NCBI GenBank assembly: GCA_023415145.1
Contig: JAEZLW010000095.1
Coordinates: 1-54,963, forward strand
DNA length: 54,963 nucleotides
Reading direction: 5' to 3'
From: Bacillota bacterium
Lineage (GTDB): Bacteria > Bacillota > Clostridia > Christensenellales > Aristaeellaceae
Shown here: positions 24,360 to 33,029 of the stretch, piece by piece
How positions within the stretch are numbered: position 1 is the first letter of the stretch
How the letters are laid out: the number at the start of each line of letters is the position of its first letter
Translations under genes and position numbers: made by a program
Notes under the pieces: model-generated
Seen by the model: only the letters and a program-made list of their open reading frames with translations
Database searches by the model: none
What the model was told of the DNA's origin: nothing

Positions 24360-25148
24360 ATGAGTTTGAACAGTGATAATCTGAAGGATAAGGTATGCGT
24401 GGTTACAGGCGCGGCCAAGAGCATCGGGTTTGCCATTGCGGAGAAATACGCACAGCAGGGCGCGAAAGTTGTACTGATTGACATTGACCCGCTGGTTGAA
24501 GAGTCCGCCAAATCCTTGACGGATAAGGGATATACGGCAAAAGCCTATGTGCTGAATATCACGCAAAGAGATGCCGTGCTGGAGTGTTTTGAAAACATCA
24601 CCGCAACCGTTGGCGACATCTACGCGCTTGTGAACAACGCAGGCGTTGTGGATACGCGTCCGTTTGAAGAAAACGACGAAGCGATCCTGGACAAGATGTT
24701 CAAGGTGAACGTCTACGGCAGCGTCTACTGTATTCAGGGAGCCCTTCCCAGCATGAAGAAAAACAAGGGGGGCAAGATCATCAACTTCGCATCAAAATCT
24801 GGAAAAACCGGCTCCGCGCTGATGGCACCCTACAGCGCTGCCAAGGGCGCGGTGATCGTTCTTACGCAAGCACTGGCGTTTGAGGTCGCCAAATACGGCA
24901 TCAACGTAAACGCCGTTTGCCCAGGCATAACGGACGCAACCGGCGTATGGTCGTCCGTCAGCAAAGGCTATATTGAAAATATGAAAATGGACCGTGAAGC
25001 AATCGTAAAAACGTTTACCTCGAAGATCCCGCTTGGCCGCCTGACAGACATCCAGGACGTTGTCGATTTTGTGTTTTTCCTGACGGTATCAGGCGACTAC
25101 TGCACCGGCCAGGCGTTCAACATCACCGGCGGCAGGGAAATGCATTAA
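24360..25148 (+). CDS. SDR-family dehydrogenase in BMC operon (1)
   Basis: NAD(P)-dependent SDR of 262 residues. Visible motifs are the cofactor loop TGAAKSIG at 17-24, DIDPL after the second strand (acidic, so NAD preferred), NNAG, catalytic Ser in FASKSG and YSAAK, and PG of NAVCPGITDATGV. AGGAGGGG precedes the ATG. There is no encapsulation-type helix at the N-terminus, so it probably works in the cytosol, oxidising or reducing the sugar or polyol before entry into the compartment. The ending TGQAFNITGG is typical of sugar and polyol dehydrogenases. Confidence 0.87.
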   Translation: MSLNSDNLKDKVCVVTGAAKSIGFAIAEKYAQQGAKVVLIDIDPLVEESAKSLTDKGYTAKAYVLNITQRDAVLECFENITATVGDIYALVNNAGVVDTRPFEENDEAILDKMFKVNVYGSVYCIQGALPSMKKNKGGKIINFASKSGKTGSALMAPYSAAKGAVIVLTQALAFEVAKYGINVNAVCPGITDATGVWSSVSKGYIENMKMDREAIVKTFTSKIPLGRLTDIQDVVDFVFFLTVSGDYCTGQAFNITGGREMH

Positions 25149-25172
25149 GCTTTTTGAGAGGGCGGAAATAAA

Positions 25173-25937
25173 ATGGATTTGAACTTATCAGGGAAAACAG
25201 CCATTGTCACAGGCGGAACGACCGGGTTGGGCGCAGGCATCTGCGAGGTGCTTGCCGGCGAAGGGATGAACATCATCGCGAACTACCTCTTCGACGAGGA
25301 ACAGTCCGTGAAGTTTGCACAAAACCTGAGCAAGGCATCCGGGCGCAAGTGTGTGGCCATGTACGGCGACATATCCAAGGCGGAAGATATCGACCGCATT
25401 TTCGAACAGGCTGAAAAAGAATTCGGGCATGTTGATGTTTTGGTTAACAACGCCGGGATCTGGCCGACGACGCCGGTTGAGCAGATGTCGGATGAAGAAT
25501 GGAAAAAGGTAATCGATATCGACCTGAACGGCACGTTCATGTTTTCCAAACGCGCTATTTTACATTTTCTCAAGCATGATGTGAAGGGTCACATCGTGTG
25601 CATTTCCTCAAAGTCCGGCTTTGCTGTCGCCTCGCCAGACCACGCACACTATGTGGCGGCCAAAGGCGGTATCAACATGATGATCAAGGCGTTGGCGCGT
25701 GAGTTTTCGCACAAGGGGATTATTGTCAACGGCGTCGCGCCGGGCATGGTGCGCACCCCGCTCAACGAAGACAAACTCTCACAGCCGGAATGGCTGAAAT
25801 ATTACGAGGACAGGATTCCGGTCGGACGCGTTTCTTCAGCGCACGACGTGGCGTATACGGTTGCATTCCTGGCGTCGGAAAAAGGAATGTATATCGCAGG
25901 CGCGGTCGTCGACGTGACCGGCGGAATGCTGATCTAG
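25173..25937 (+). CDS. SDR-family dehydrogenase in BMC operon (2)
   Basis: Second SDR, 254 residues, of the FabG/3-oxoacyl-reductase-like subgroup: TGGTTGLGAG at 13-22, NNAGIWP, SSKSG and YVAAKGG, VAPGMVRTPL. It shares the architecture of the first but the two sequences differ widely, so they are unlikely to be redundant. Spacing of 24 bases to both neighbours on average puts it in the same operon. Two SDRs plus an epimerase suggest oxidation, rearrangement and reduction of one carbon position; the substrate is not known. Confidence 0.87.
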   Translation: MDLNLSGKTAIVTGGTTGLGAGICEVLAGEGMNIIANYLFDEEQSVKFAQNLSKASGRKCVAMYGDISKAEDIDRIFEQAEKEFGHVDVLVNNAGIWPTTPVEQMSDEEWKKVIDIDLNGTFMFSKRAILHFLKHDVKGHIVCISSKSGFAVASPDHAHYVAAKGGINMMIKALAREFSHKGIIVNGVAPGMVRTPLNEDKLSQPEWLKYYEDRIPVGRVSSAHDVAYTVAFLASEKGMYIAGAVVDVTGGMLI

Positions 25938-25987
25938 GCACATCAAGCGGATATCAAACAAATTGAAAACGTAACGGAGGAACGAAC

Positions 25988-26260
25988 ATGGAAAAGCAAG
26001 CACTGGGTTTGGTGGAAACCAGAGGTCTGGTCGGCGCGATCGAAGCGGCTGACGCCATGGTGAAGGCTGCAAACGTGCAGCTGGTGGGCAAGGAAAAGAT
26101 CGGTTCCGGCCTGGTAACGGTCATGGTGCGCGGTGACGTCGGCGCGGTGAAAGCCAGTGTTGACGCGGGCGCGGCAGCGGCAAAGCGTGTCGGCGAATTG
26201 TATTCGGTGCATGTCATCCCAAGACCCCATGAAGATGTGGAAAGCATTTTGCTCAAATAG
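25988..26260 (+). CDS. BMC-H hexameric shell protein 1
   Basis: A 90-residue single-domain microcompartment shell protein that tiles as hexamers in the shell facets. The family text is complete: ALGLVETRGLVGAIEAADAMVKAANV, then KIGSGLVTVMVRGDVGAVKASVDAGAAAA and VHVIPRPHEDVE. The GSG in KIGSG would line the central pore, as in PduA-type shell proteins that admit small polar substrates. Start has CGGAGGAACG upstream. Nearly the same sequence recurs in the second BMC-H at 32.4 kb. Confidence 0.96.
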   Translation: MEKQALGLVETRGLVGAIEAADAMVKAANVQLVGKEKIGSGLVTVMVRGDVGAVKASVDAGAAAAKRVGELYSVHVIPRPHEDVESILLK

Positions 26261-26306
26261 GACCTGATCATAAAATACACAACCAAACGGCAAATAGGAG
26301 CAAGAT

Positions 26307-27080
26307 ATGGAAAAACATGCGGATATCGACAGGCTGATTCAAGATGCTGTCAAGAAAATACTGAGCCAAGAGGGAAGCGCGCCATGCGGTCCGGGGCGGT
26401 ATGATGCATCTTACGCAAAGTATATGGATCACACGGTACTCAAGCCAGAGACAACGCGCGAAACAGTGAAACGGTTTTGCGATGAGGCGAAGCAGTATCA
26501 TTTCGCAAGCGTTTGCATTAACCCTACACACGTGGCCTTCGTGGCAGACCAACTGAAGGGTTCCGGCGTGAAGACCTGCTGCGTCATCGGGTTCCCATTG
26601 GGTGCGAACACATCGTTCATCAAAGGTCTTGAGGCGATGGAAGCGGTGAAAAACGGCGCGGAAGAAGTGGATATGGTCATCAACATCGGCGCGCTGAAAG
26701 ACCAGAACTATACGCTGGTGTATGAGGATATCAAGGCGGTTGTCGACGCGGCGCATCCCAAGGCGCTGGTCAAGGTGATCATTGAAGCCAGCGCGCTCAC
26801 CGACGAAGAAAAGGTAATTGCCTGCGAACTGGCCAAGCGCGCCAAGGCGGACTTTGTCAAGACCTCCACCGGGTTTGGCTCGGGTGGCGCAACGGTTGAT
26901 GACGTGCGGCTGATGAAACGCACGGTAGGAGATTCCATGCTCGTCAAAGCTTCGACAGGCATCAACGACCGCGCCACTACCGACAAGATGCTTGCCGCGG
27001 GCGCGGTGCGCATGGGAACCAGCAAGGGCATACTGATCGTAAAAGACGAAGTTCCGCCCCAGAATCCGACGGCGTATTAA
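26307..27080 (+). CDS. deoC: Deoxyribose-phosphate aldolase 1 with encapsulation peptide
   Basis: Class I aldolase of 257 residues. Known reaction of the family: 2-deoxy-D-ribose 5-phosphate to glyceraldehyde 3-phosphate and acetaldehyde. All landmarks are present: MDHTVLKPETT at 40-50, GFPLGA at 95-100, Asp122 in VDMVINIG, the Schiff-base Lys185 in FVKTSTGFG and Lys214 in VKASTGI. Residues 5-23 form an extra amphipathic helix (ADIDRLIQDAVKKILSQEG) followed by a Pro/Gly linker; that is the usual form of a BMC targeting peptide and is absent from housekeeping DeoC. So the enzyme should sit inside the shell and release the aldehyde there. Confidence 0.95.
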   Translation: MEKHADIDRLIQDAVKKILSQEGSAPCGPGRYDASYAKYMDHTVLKPETTRETVKRFCDEAKQYHFASVCINPTHVAFVADQLKGSGVKTCCVIGFPLGANTSFIKGLEAMEAVKNGAEEVDMVINIGALKDQNYTLVYEDIKAVVDAAHPKALVKVIIEASALTDEEKVIACELAKRAKADFVKTSTGFGSGGATVDDVRLMKRTVGDSMLVKASTGINDRATTDKMLAAGAVRMGTSKGILIVKDEVPPQNPTAY

Positions 27081-27111
27081 TGTTCATAGCGAAGGCAGAA
27101 GGAAGGCTAGT

Positions 27112-27765
27112 ATGCAGAAGGCGGAAATAGAACGTCTTGTGACAGAGCGCATCATCAAGCAGACGTATGCACAAACCGGGAAACGGTTTGTGCCTGCTGC
27201 GGGTTCAAACCGCCACATTCACCTGTGCCGCGCGTATGTCGATGCCCTGTTCGGCCGGGATTACGAGTTAAAGCCGCTTCGTCCGCTGTCGCAGCCGGGG
27301 CAGTTCGCCGCGGAAGAAACGGTTTCGATTGAGGGTCCAAAGGGGCGGATCGACAACATCCGTGTGCTTGGCCCCTGCCGGCCTCAAACGCAGGCGGAAA
27401 TCTTCATAGCCGATGCATACAAGCTTGGTATCAAACCGGTGATTCGCATATCCGGCGACACTGCGAACACGCCTGGCGCGAGGATTATCGGACCTGCGGG
27501 ACAGGTAGACGCGACAGGCGGTGTCATTGTAGCCGCGCGCCATATCCATCTCTCGCCGGAACAATCCGGCTGGCTTGGGCTTGCAGACGGCGATCTTGTG
27601 AGCATACGCAAAGAAGGGGATCGACCGCTCGTGTTTGAAGATGTGCCTGTACGCTGCGGAAAAGGACATGATCTTGAGCTGCATTTGGACTTGGAGGAAG
27701 CGAACGCCGGATGCATCCGTAATGGAGAGCTCCTCGAAATCATAGCCGTACGGAGACGAACATGA
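27112..27765 (+). CDS. pduL: PduL-type phosphate acyltransferase
   Basis: Microcompartment phosphotransacylase of 217 residues that turns acyl-CoA plus phosphate into acyl phosphate and recycles CoA inside the shell. The two zinc-binding histidine motifs of PduL are visible: SNRHIHL (His35, His37) and ARHIHLS (His144, His146), one in each barrel half. Residues 2-22 form an amphipathic helix typical of a targeting peptide. It ends overlapping the next gene by four bases. No acetate kinase gene is in the window, so the acyl phosphate would be used by a kinase elsewhere. Confidence 0.95.
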   Translation: MQKAEIERLVTERIIKQTYAQTGKRFVPAAGSNRHIHLCRAYVDALFGRDYELKPLRPLSQPGQFAAEETVSIEGPKGRIDNIRVLGPCRPQTQAEIFIADAYKLGIKPVIRISGDTANTPGARIIGPAGQVDATGGVIVAARHIHLSPEQSGWLGLADGDLVSIRKEGDRPLVFEDVPVRCGKGHDLELHLDLEEANAGCIRNGELLEIIAVRRRT

Positions 27766-28451
27766 GCTTGAATGAACATGATATCAGTCTCATCATTGAG
27801 CGGGTCAGGCAAGAAATTCATGAAAAAACGGACGTGAAAGCAGCTTACCCCCGCAATGCGGGCACGAAAGTTCTGATTCCAGGTTTTGTTCCGTCGCCGG
27901 ATAAAGCGATCGCCGGCATAGCCGATCATTATGGCAACGATTTTGAATTGGTGTTTTTAAGCCCTATCCTGTTTAGGGTTGATGGCGTTAAAGCAAGGAG
28001 CATTGACTGGAAAACGCAGCCGAACGAGTTGGTCGAACTGCTTGTGAATGCGGATACGGTCGTGCTGCTTGCGCCGGGCACAGGCTTGCTTCGGCGGATC
28101 GGGACCGGGCAGGATGAAGAAGGCATCGGCGAACTGCTGCTTCGGCGGCTGCTTTGGGGCAAAACGTTCGTTGTGCTGATGGATTTCACTCCTCCGAAGT
28201 TTCGGCGCGGCACATACTACGCGCAAATCGCAGAATCCATCGACGCGCTTTGTTCCATGGGCGTGCTTTTTGAAACCTATCATCCGTTGGACAGCCCCGC
28301 GCAGGACGCCTGCACGCTGGTCACTCAGCAGGACATTGTCGAGGCGAAGAGGAACGGACGCAAAACCGTCATCTGTGTCAAGGACGCCATCATCACGCCG
28401 CTTGCGGTGGATGCCGCGAAGGAGCTTGGGATCAACATCGAATATGCGTGA
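27762..28451 (+). CDS. BMC-associated protein of unknown function (eut_hyp-like) with targeting helix
   Basis: A 229-residue protein found in many Firmicute microcompartment loci but with no proven role; it resembles the TIGR02536-type 'ethanolamine utilisation' family. Residues 3-20 (LNEHDISLIIERVRQEIH) make an amphipathic helix like those of the encapsulated enzymes. The body looks like an alpha/beta Rossmann-type fold: VLIPGFVPS, VVLLAPGTGLLRRIG, TFVVLMDFTPPKFRRG, and a final KTVICVKDAIITPLA. The LAPGTGLL loop could bind a phosphate or flavin. It overlaps PduL by four bases and precedes a shell-vertex gene. Confidence 0.7.
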   Translation: MSLNEHDISLIIERVRQEIHEKTDVKAAYPRNAGTKVLIPGFVPSPDKAIAGIADHYGNDFELVFLSPILFRVDGVKARSIDWKTQPNELVELLVNADTVVLLAPGTGLLRRIGTGQDEEGIGELLLRRLLWGKTFVVLMDFTPPKFRRGTYYAQIAESIDALCSMGVLFETYHPLDSPAQDACTLVTQQDIVEAKRNGRKTVICVKDAIITPLAVDAAKELGINIEYA

Positions 28452-28475
28452 TGCAGTCAAGCAAGGGGGAAGCGT

Positions 28476-28778
28476 ATGATTATTGGTGAAGTACGGGGAA
28501 GCGTGGTCAGCACAAGCAAATCGGAAACGCTTAAGGGCTTGAAGCTGCTTGTTGTCATGCCGCTTGACACCGAAACCTTGAAAGAAAAAGGCAGTCCGCT
28601 TGTCGCAATCGACGCCGTTGGCGCCGGCGAAGGCGAAGTCGTGATCTGCGTCAGCGGCAGTTCCTCCAGACAGACGGCATTTACCGAAGGCACGCCATGT
28701 GACCTTGCGATCATTGCTATTGTTGATTCCATCGACATTCGCGGCAAACGCGTGTTTGAAAAGTACGAGGGAAAATAG
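28476..28778 (+). CDS. BMC-P pentameric vertex protein 1 (EutN/CcmL family)
   Basis: A 100-residue EutN/CcmL protein that caps the vertices of the shell as pentamers. It begins MIIGEVRGSVVSTSKSETL and contains KLLVVMPLD, VAIDAVGAGEGEVVICVSGSSSR and the conserved end IVAIVDSIDIRG-like text (AIVDSIDIRGK). It is the most canonical of the three BMC-P proteins here. AAGGGGGAAGC precedes the start. Confidence 0.95.
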   Translation: MIIGEVRGSVVSTSKSETLKGLKLLVVMPLDTETLKEKGSPLVAIDAVGAGEGEVVICVSGSSSRQTAFTEGTPCDLAIIAIVDSIDIRGKRVFEKYEGK

Positions 28779-28811
28779 GCGGCAGAGACTTTACGCGGAA
28801 AGAGGAAGCCT

Positions 28812-30215
28812 ATGTCTTACACTGATCAGGAAATCGAAAGCATCATCAGTCAAACGTTGTCGAAATTCCACCACCAGGGTATTGGAAGAGGAACGTCTGC
28901 CTGCTGGCTTTGTGATACGGCGGAAGAAGCGATCAAAAGCGCCAAAGCGGCGCAGAAGCAGCTCATCAAGCTGCCGCTTGAGAAACGCGGCAGACTGATT
29001 GAAGCCATGCGGAAGGTTTCTCTTCAAAACGCGGAAAAGCTGGCGCGGCTTGCCAACCAGGAAACAGGCTATGGGCGCGTCAGCGATAAGACGGCAAAGA
29101 ACATCCTGGCGGCGGAGAAGACACCCGGGATCGAGGATTTGACGACGCAGGCTTATACGGGCGATTACGGACTGACGCTGGTCGAGGCCGCGCCGTACGG
29201 CGTAATCGGGTCGATCACGCCGTCGACCAATCCCACCTCCACGGTCATCAACAATGCCATCAGCATGATCGCCGCAGGCAACGCGGTTGTTTTCAACCCA
29301 CATCCGTCGGCAAAGCGCGCATCGCAGGAGACGATGCGACTGCTCAACGAGGCGATCGAACAGGCGGGAGGCCCCTCCACACTGATCACCACCGTGAAAG
29401 AGCCGACCCTTCAAAGCGGTAAGGCGATCATGGAATCCAAGGATATTCCCCTGCTTTCCATCACGGGCGGCGAGGCGGTTGTGAAGGTCGCCATGCGGAC
29501 CGGCAAGAAGGTTATTGCCGCCGGACCCGGAAACCCGCCGGTGATCGTGGATGATACGGCTGACATCAAAAAAGCCGCGAAAGATATTGTAAACGGCGCA
29601 AGCTTTGACAACAACGTGGTGTGTATCGCCGAAAAAGAGGTATTCGCGTTTTCCAATATCGTCGACGAGTTGGTTTCGCAAATGCAAAAAAACGGCGCGT
29701 ATCTTGTGGCTGGAGATGAAATTCAAAAAATCGTGGATACGGTGCTTACGAAGGAGAACGACGGCTATGTCATCAACCGTCAGTACGTCGGCAGGGACGC
29801 ATCGGTTATTTTGAAGGCAAGCGGCATCAGTTTTTCCGGCGATCCCCGTCTGGTGATTGCGCGGGTCGACAAAAACCACCCGTTTATCCGCACTGAGATG
29901 CTGATGCCGGTGCTTGGCATTTGCACCGTGGGTTCGATCGACGAGGCGGTGGAGGAAGCCATTAATGCGGAACAGGGCTGCCAGCATTCGGCCATGATAC
30001 ATTCCACGAACATCAAACACCTGTCCTATGCGGCAACGGCGCTCAACACCACCGTGTTTGTAAAAAACGCGCCGTCGTATGCGGGGCTGGGATATGAAGC
30101 GGAAGGGTTCACGACACTGACCATTGCAACGCCGACGGGTGAAGGGCTCACCAGCGCAAGGTCTTTCACGCGCGCGCGCCGCTGTGTGCTGCACGGAGAT
30201 TTCAGAATAGTTTAG
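28812..30215 (+). CDS. pduP: CoA-acylating aldehyde dehydrogenase (PduP/EutE-like)
   Basis: Signature enzyme of the compartment, 467 residues: aldehyde + NAD+ + CoA to acyl-CoA + NADH. The catalytic Cys271 lies in GASFDNNVVCIAEKEV, the usual PduP/EutE context, and PSTNPTSTVINNAI with FNPHPSAK binds cofactor. Residues 4-22 (TDQEIESIISQTLSKFHHQ) form an amphipathic targeting helix followed by a Gly-rich linker. The likely aldehyde is the one produced by the DeoC proteins (acetaldehyde if they act on deoxyribose phosphate). Only one such enzyme is present and there is no alcohol dehydrogenase gene in the operon. Confidence 0.95.
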   Translation: MSYTDQEIESIISQTLSKFHHQGIGRGTSACWLCDTAEEAIKSAKAAQKQLIKLPLEKRGRLIEAMRKVSLQNAEKLARLANQETGYGRVSDKTAKNILAAEKTPGIEDLTTQAYTGDYGLTLVEAAPYGVIGSITPSTNPTSTVINNAISMIAAGNAVVFNPHPSAKRASQETMRLLNEAIEQAGGPSTLITTVKEPTLQSGKAIMESKDIPLLSITGGEAVVKVAMRTGKKVIAAGPGNPPVIVDDTADIKKAAKDIVNGASFDNNVVCIAEKEVFAFSNIVDELVSQMQKNGAYLVAGDEIQKIVDTVLTKENDGYVINRQYVGRDASVILKASGISFSGDPRLVIARVDKNHPFIRTEMLMPVLGICTVGSIDEAVEEAINAEQGCQHSAMIHSTNIKHLSYAATALNTTVFVKNAPSYAGLGYEAEGFTTLTIATPTGEGLTSARSFTRARRCVLHGDFRIV

Positions 30216-30225
30216 GAATGATGCA

Positions 30226-31557
30226 ATGATGCAGGACGTTCTTCAAAAAATCGAGGCAGCCGGAGTCGTCGGCGCAGGGGGCGCAGGCTTTCCCGCGCAT
30301 GTCAAGGCAAACTGCAAAGCGGAAACGGTCATTGCAAACGGTGCGGAATGCGAGCCTTTGCTAAACGTCGATCAGTGCATGATGCGCGACCATGCCGCGG
30401 AGATTGTCGCGGGCCTTCAGGCGGTGATGCAGGCAACAGGCGCAAAAAAGGGTGTCATCTGCACAAAGGAGCACTACCATGACGCGGTATCCGCGCTGCA
30501 AAAAGCTTTGAAAGGCAATAGCGAACTATCGCTGAAGCTTTTCGACAGCACTTATCCCGCGGGGGACGAGCAGGTCATGGCATACGAGGTGACGGGCAAA
30601 GTGGTGCCGACAGGCGGGCTGCCCATCGATGTCGGCGCGGTGGTTTTCAACGTCAGTACATTGAAGAACATATATGACGCAATGATCGATGTGCCTGTAA
30701 CGGAAAAAACGGTCACCGTAACAGGCGAAGTAAAAACGCCGCTGACATTAAGCGTTCCGATTGGCACGCCGATTGGGCAGCTCATCGACCAGGCAAACGG
30801 ACCCAAACAGGCTGCAGGGTATCTTGCGATCATCGGTGGGCCGTGCATGGGCGTACTTGCGCGGGATTGGAGTTTGCCCGTTACCAAGACGACCGGCGGA
30901 ATCATCGTGGTCAGGGAGGATCATCCGCTGGTATACACCAAAACGGAAGACCTGCAGCGCGATATCAAGCTTGCGAAGGCTGTGTGCTGCCAATGCAGCC
31001 TGTGCACTCAAATGTGTCCCCGCAACGCGCTGGGGCTGAAGGTGGAACCGCACAAGGCGATGCGGGCGGCGGCAAACGGCAACGGCACGCTGCTCGGCGA
31101 CATCAATGGGGTGTTTTCCTGCTGCGGCTGCGGACTTTGCACGTATTATGCGTGCAACTTCGGGCTGAACCCTTCGGCGATGATGATGCGCATGAAGGAT
31201 GGCCTTGCAAAGGCGGGCGTGAAGCCAATCAAACAGGCGGCATATCCTGTTGCCTCGGATTACGCGCTGAAAAAACTGCCTGTCATGCGTCTTTTATCCC
31301 GTTTGGGGTTGGCGCAGTTCGAAGCGAAGGCGCCGTACTCGGATGCATCATTGCCAGTAGACCGGGTTGTGATCCCGCTCAAAATGCATATCGGCGCAAC
31401 CTCGGAGGCTGTAGTTGAAGCGGGCGCAAAGGTGAAAAAGGGTGACCTGATCGCGAGAATCCCCAAGGGCAAGCTGGGCGCCAACATTCACGCAAGCATC
31501 AACGGCACGGTGGAAGCTGTCAGCAATGCGGAAATCGCCTTAAGGAGAACGGTATGA
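30226..31557 (+). CDS. pduS: PduS-like electron-transfer protein (RnfC-type, two 4Fe-4S clusters)
   Basis: A 443-residue protein of the PduS/RnfC family that moves electrons between NADH, flavin and iron-sulphur centres. The N-terminal GVVGAGGAGFPAHVK at 13-27 and NGAECEPLL form the nucleotide/FMN site. A SLBB region follows (VTGEVKTPLTLSVPIGTPIG). Two clusters are bound by C254-x2-C257-x2-C260-x3-C264 and C299-x2-C302-x2-C305-x4-C310. The C-terminus has a lipoyl-like barrel (VVEAGAKVKKGDLIARI). Next to a BMC-T protein with a pore Cys it is well placed to hand electrons through the shell. Confidence 0.93.
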   Translation: MMQDVLQKIEAAGVVGAGGAGFPAHVKANCKAETVIANGAECEPLLNVDQCMMRDHAAEIVAGLQAVMQATGAKKGVICTKEHYHDAVSALQKALKGNSELSLKLFDSTYPAGDEQVMAYEVTGKVVPTGGLPIDVGAVVFNVSTLKNIYDAMIDVPVTEKTVTVTGEVKTPLTLSVPIGTPIGQLIDQANGPKQAAGYLAIIGGPCMGVLARDWSLPVTKTTGGIIVVREDHPLVYTKTEDLQRDIKLAKAVCCQCSLCTQMCPRNALGLKVEPHKAMRAAANGNGTLLGDINGVFSCCGCGLCTYYACNFGLNPSAMMMRMKDGLAKAGVKPIKQAAYPVASDYALKKLPVMRLLSRLGLAQFEAKAPYSDASLPVDRVVIPLKMHIGATSEAVVEAGAKVKKGDLIARIPKGKLGANIHASINGTVEAVSNAEIALRRTV

Positions 31558-32102
31558 ACGCGCTTGGAATGATAGAATGCCTGAGTATACCAAAGGGAAT
31601 AGAAGCGGCCGATAGCATGCTCAAGACGGCAGACGTATCGCTGGTAACCGCGCAGGCAGTTTGCGCAGGCAAATACATTGTGCTGGTATCCGGTGATGTA
31701 GCGGCCGTCGCGGCAAGCGTTGAAGCCGGAAAAAATGTTTGCGGCGAAAAGCTGATCGACAGCCTGCTGATACCCCGCATCCATCCGCAGGTGCTCAAGG
31801 CGGTCACGGCATGCAGCGATGTACCAAAGCCCATGGCACTTGGAATCATGGAAACCTACTCGTTGTGCGTCGGCATCAAGGTGGCGGATGCCGCAGTGAA
31901 AGCGGCGGATATTTCCCTGATCGAAATCCGCTTGGGCAGAGGCCTGGGCGGCAAGGCATTTGTAATACTTACCGGCGATGTATCAGCATGCGAGGCGGCG
32001 GTGAAAGCCGGTGAAAATGCCGATAACGTAGCCGGCCTGATCGCGCAGTCGGTCATCATCCCATCGCCCAATATGGATCTTATCCGCAGTGCGATTTATT
32101 AA
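31554..32102 (+). CDS. BMC-T trimeric shell protein with pore cysteine (PduT-like)
   Basis: A 182-residue tandem-domain shell protein: domain 1 MIECLSIPKGIEAADSMLKTADV, domain 2 GIMETYSLCVGIKVADAAVKAADI, each ending with an ISxxxxSVIIPxPH-type strand. In domain 1 the pore loop reads AVCAGKY with Cys37 at the place where PduT holds a [4Fe-4S] cluster at its three-fold axis. Domain 2 instead has LGRGLGGK, so only one Cys per chain faces the pore. The start overlaps the PduS stop (ATGA). The pair suggests an electron path across the shell. Confidence 0.93.
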   Translation: MNALGMIECLSIPKGIEAADSMLKTADVSLVTAQAVCAGKYIVLVSGDVAAVAASVEAGKNVCGEKLIDSLLIPRIHPQVLKAVTACSDVPKPMALGIMETYSLCVGIKVADAAVKAADISLIEIRLGRGLGGKAFVILTGDVSACEAAVKAGENADNVAGLIAQSVIIPSPNMDLIRSAIY

Positions 32103-32123
32103 GCTTGTTTGGGGGTTACGCTT

Positions 32124-32399
32124 TTGTATACCGGAAAAGTGATCGGAACGGTTGTCGCAACGCGAAAGGATGAAGCCTTGCACGGCATCAAGCTGCTTGT
32201 TGTGGAAACGATTGAAAACGGCAAGCCTGCAAAGGTGATCGTCGCGGCGGATGCGACCCGCCAGGCCGGACCTAACGATTTTGTATACTTGATGGGCTCC
32301 AAGGAAGCGGCGTTGTTGTTTCGGCAGAAGATGATGCCCGTGGACGCGGCGATCACGGGATTTATCGATGAATACAATGAGCTTGGAAGCGAGCAATAA
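32124..32399 (+). CDS. BMC-P pentameric vertex protein 2
   Basis: EutN/CcmL-type vertex protein of 91 residues. The frame can be read from TTG 32109, but the GGGGG there is the ribosome binding site for TTG 32124. With that start the N-terminus MYTGKVIGTVVATRKDEAL lines up position for position with the other two BMC-P proteins. The middle (KLLVVETIENGK, VAADATRQAGPNDFVYLMGS) and the end AAITGFIDEYN are diverged, with an unusual KEAALLFRQK loop. Confidence 0.9.
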   Translation: MYTGKVIGTVVATRKDEALHGIKLLVVETIENGKPAKVIVAADATRQAGPNDFVYLMGSKEAALLFRQKMMPVDAAITGFIDEYNELGSEQ

Positions 32400-32411
32400 G
32401 GAGGCAAAACG

Positions 32412-32735
32412 ATGAAACAGGCTTTGGGGATGATCGAAACAAAAGGGCTGATCGGTGCAATCGAAGCCGCCGACGCCATGGTGAAAGCGGCGAATGTAAC
32501 CCTGGAAGGAAAGGAAAAGATCGGGTCCGGCCTCGTAACCGTTTTTGTGCGCGGAGATGTCGGTGCGGTCAAGGCGAGCGTCGAAGCGGGAGCCGCCGCC
32601 GCCAAGCGCGTCGGGGAAGTGTATTCTACGCATGTCATTCCAAGCCCGCATGATGATGTGGAGCGTATATTGCCCGCAGCGAAAGTGGCAAAGCCCGCAC
32701 CCAAGCCGAAAGCCCCCGCGAAAAGCCAGGGGTAA
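32412..32735 (+). CDS. BMC-H hexameric shell protein 2 with Pro/Lys/Ala tail
   Basis: A 107-residue BMC-H that is nearly identical to shell protein 1 over the first 85 residues, including the KIGSG pore. It adds a C-terminal tail of about 20 residues rich in Pro, Lys and Ala (AKPAPKPKAPAKSQG). Such flexible basic tails may bind cargo, nucleic acid or neighbouring shell tiles. The pair arose by duplication; the copies differ mainly at the edges and tail. TAAGGAGGC is a strong ribosome binding site. Confidence 0.95.
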   Translation: MKQALGMIETKGLIGAIEAADAMVKAANVTLEGKEKIGSGLVTVFVRGDVGAVKASVEAGAAAAKRVGEVYSTHVIPSPHDDVERILPAAKVAKPAPKPKAPAKSQG

Positions 32736-32741
32736 CGCGCT

Positions 32742-33029
32742 ATGAGAATAGCCAGAGTGGTTGGGAATGTTGTTTCGACGGTCAAGGAGCAAACGCATTA
32801 CAACTATAAACTCATGATCATAGCGTTTCTCGATGAAAACGGAAACGCTGTTGGTGCGCACCAAATCGCCTTTGACGGAGCCGATGCGGGCCTGGGAGAC
32901 ATCGTATTGGTAAACGTTGACGGCGGTGCTGCAAAGATGCTGCTCAAAGACAAGGCGATCATCGCCGACAATACGATTTGCGGAGTGGTCGACTTCTGGA
33001 CGTATGACGGAAAGGTAACAGGCAAATGA
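32742..33029 (+). CDS. BMC-P pentameric vertex protein 3
   Basis: EutN/CcmL-type vertex protein, 95 residues: MRIARVVGNVVSTVKEQ, KLMIIAFLDENGN, VAFDGADAGLGDIVLVNVDGGAAKMLL and a final CGVVDFWTYDGK. It is the most diverged of the three and lies between BMC-H 2 (6-base gap) and the second DeoC (4-base overlap). Three different BMC-P proteins in one operon is common and allows different vertices. Confidence 0.92.
   Translation: MRIARVVGNVVSTVKEQTHYNYKLMIIAFLDENGNAVGAHQIAFDGADAGLGDIVLVNVDGGAAKMLLKDKAIIADNTICGVVDFWTYDGKVTGK

Noticed and set aside
28791..30194. 467-codon minus-strand frame opposite the aldehyde dehydrogenase
   Set aside because: Exact antisense mirror of the dehydrogenase; Arg/His-rich text without motifs.
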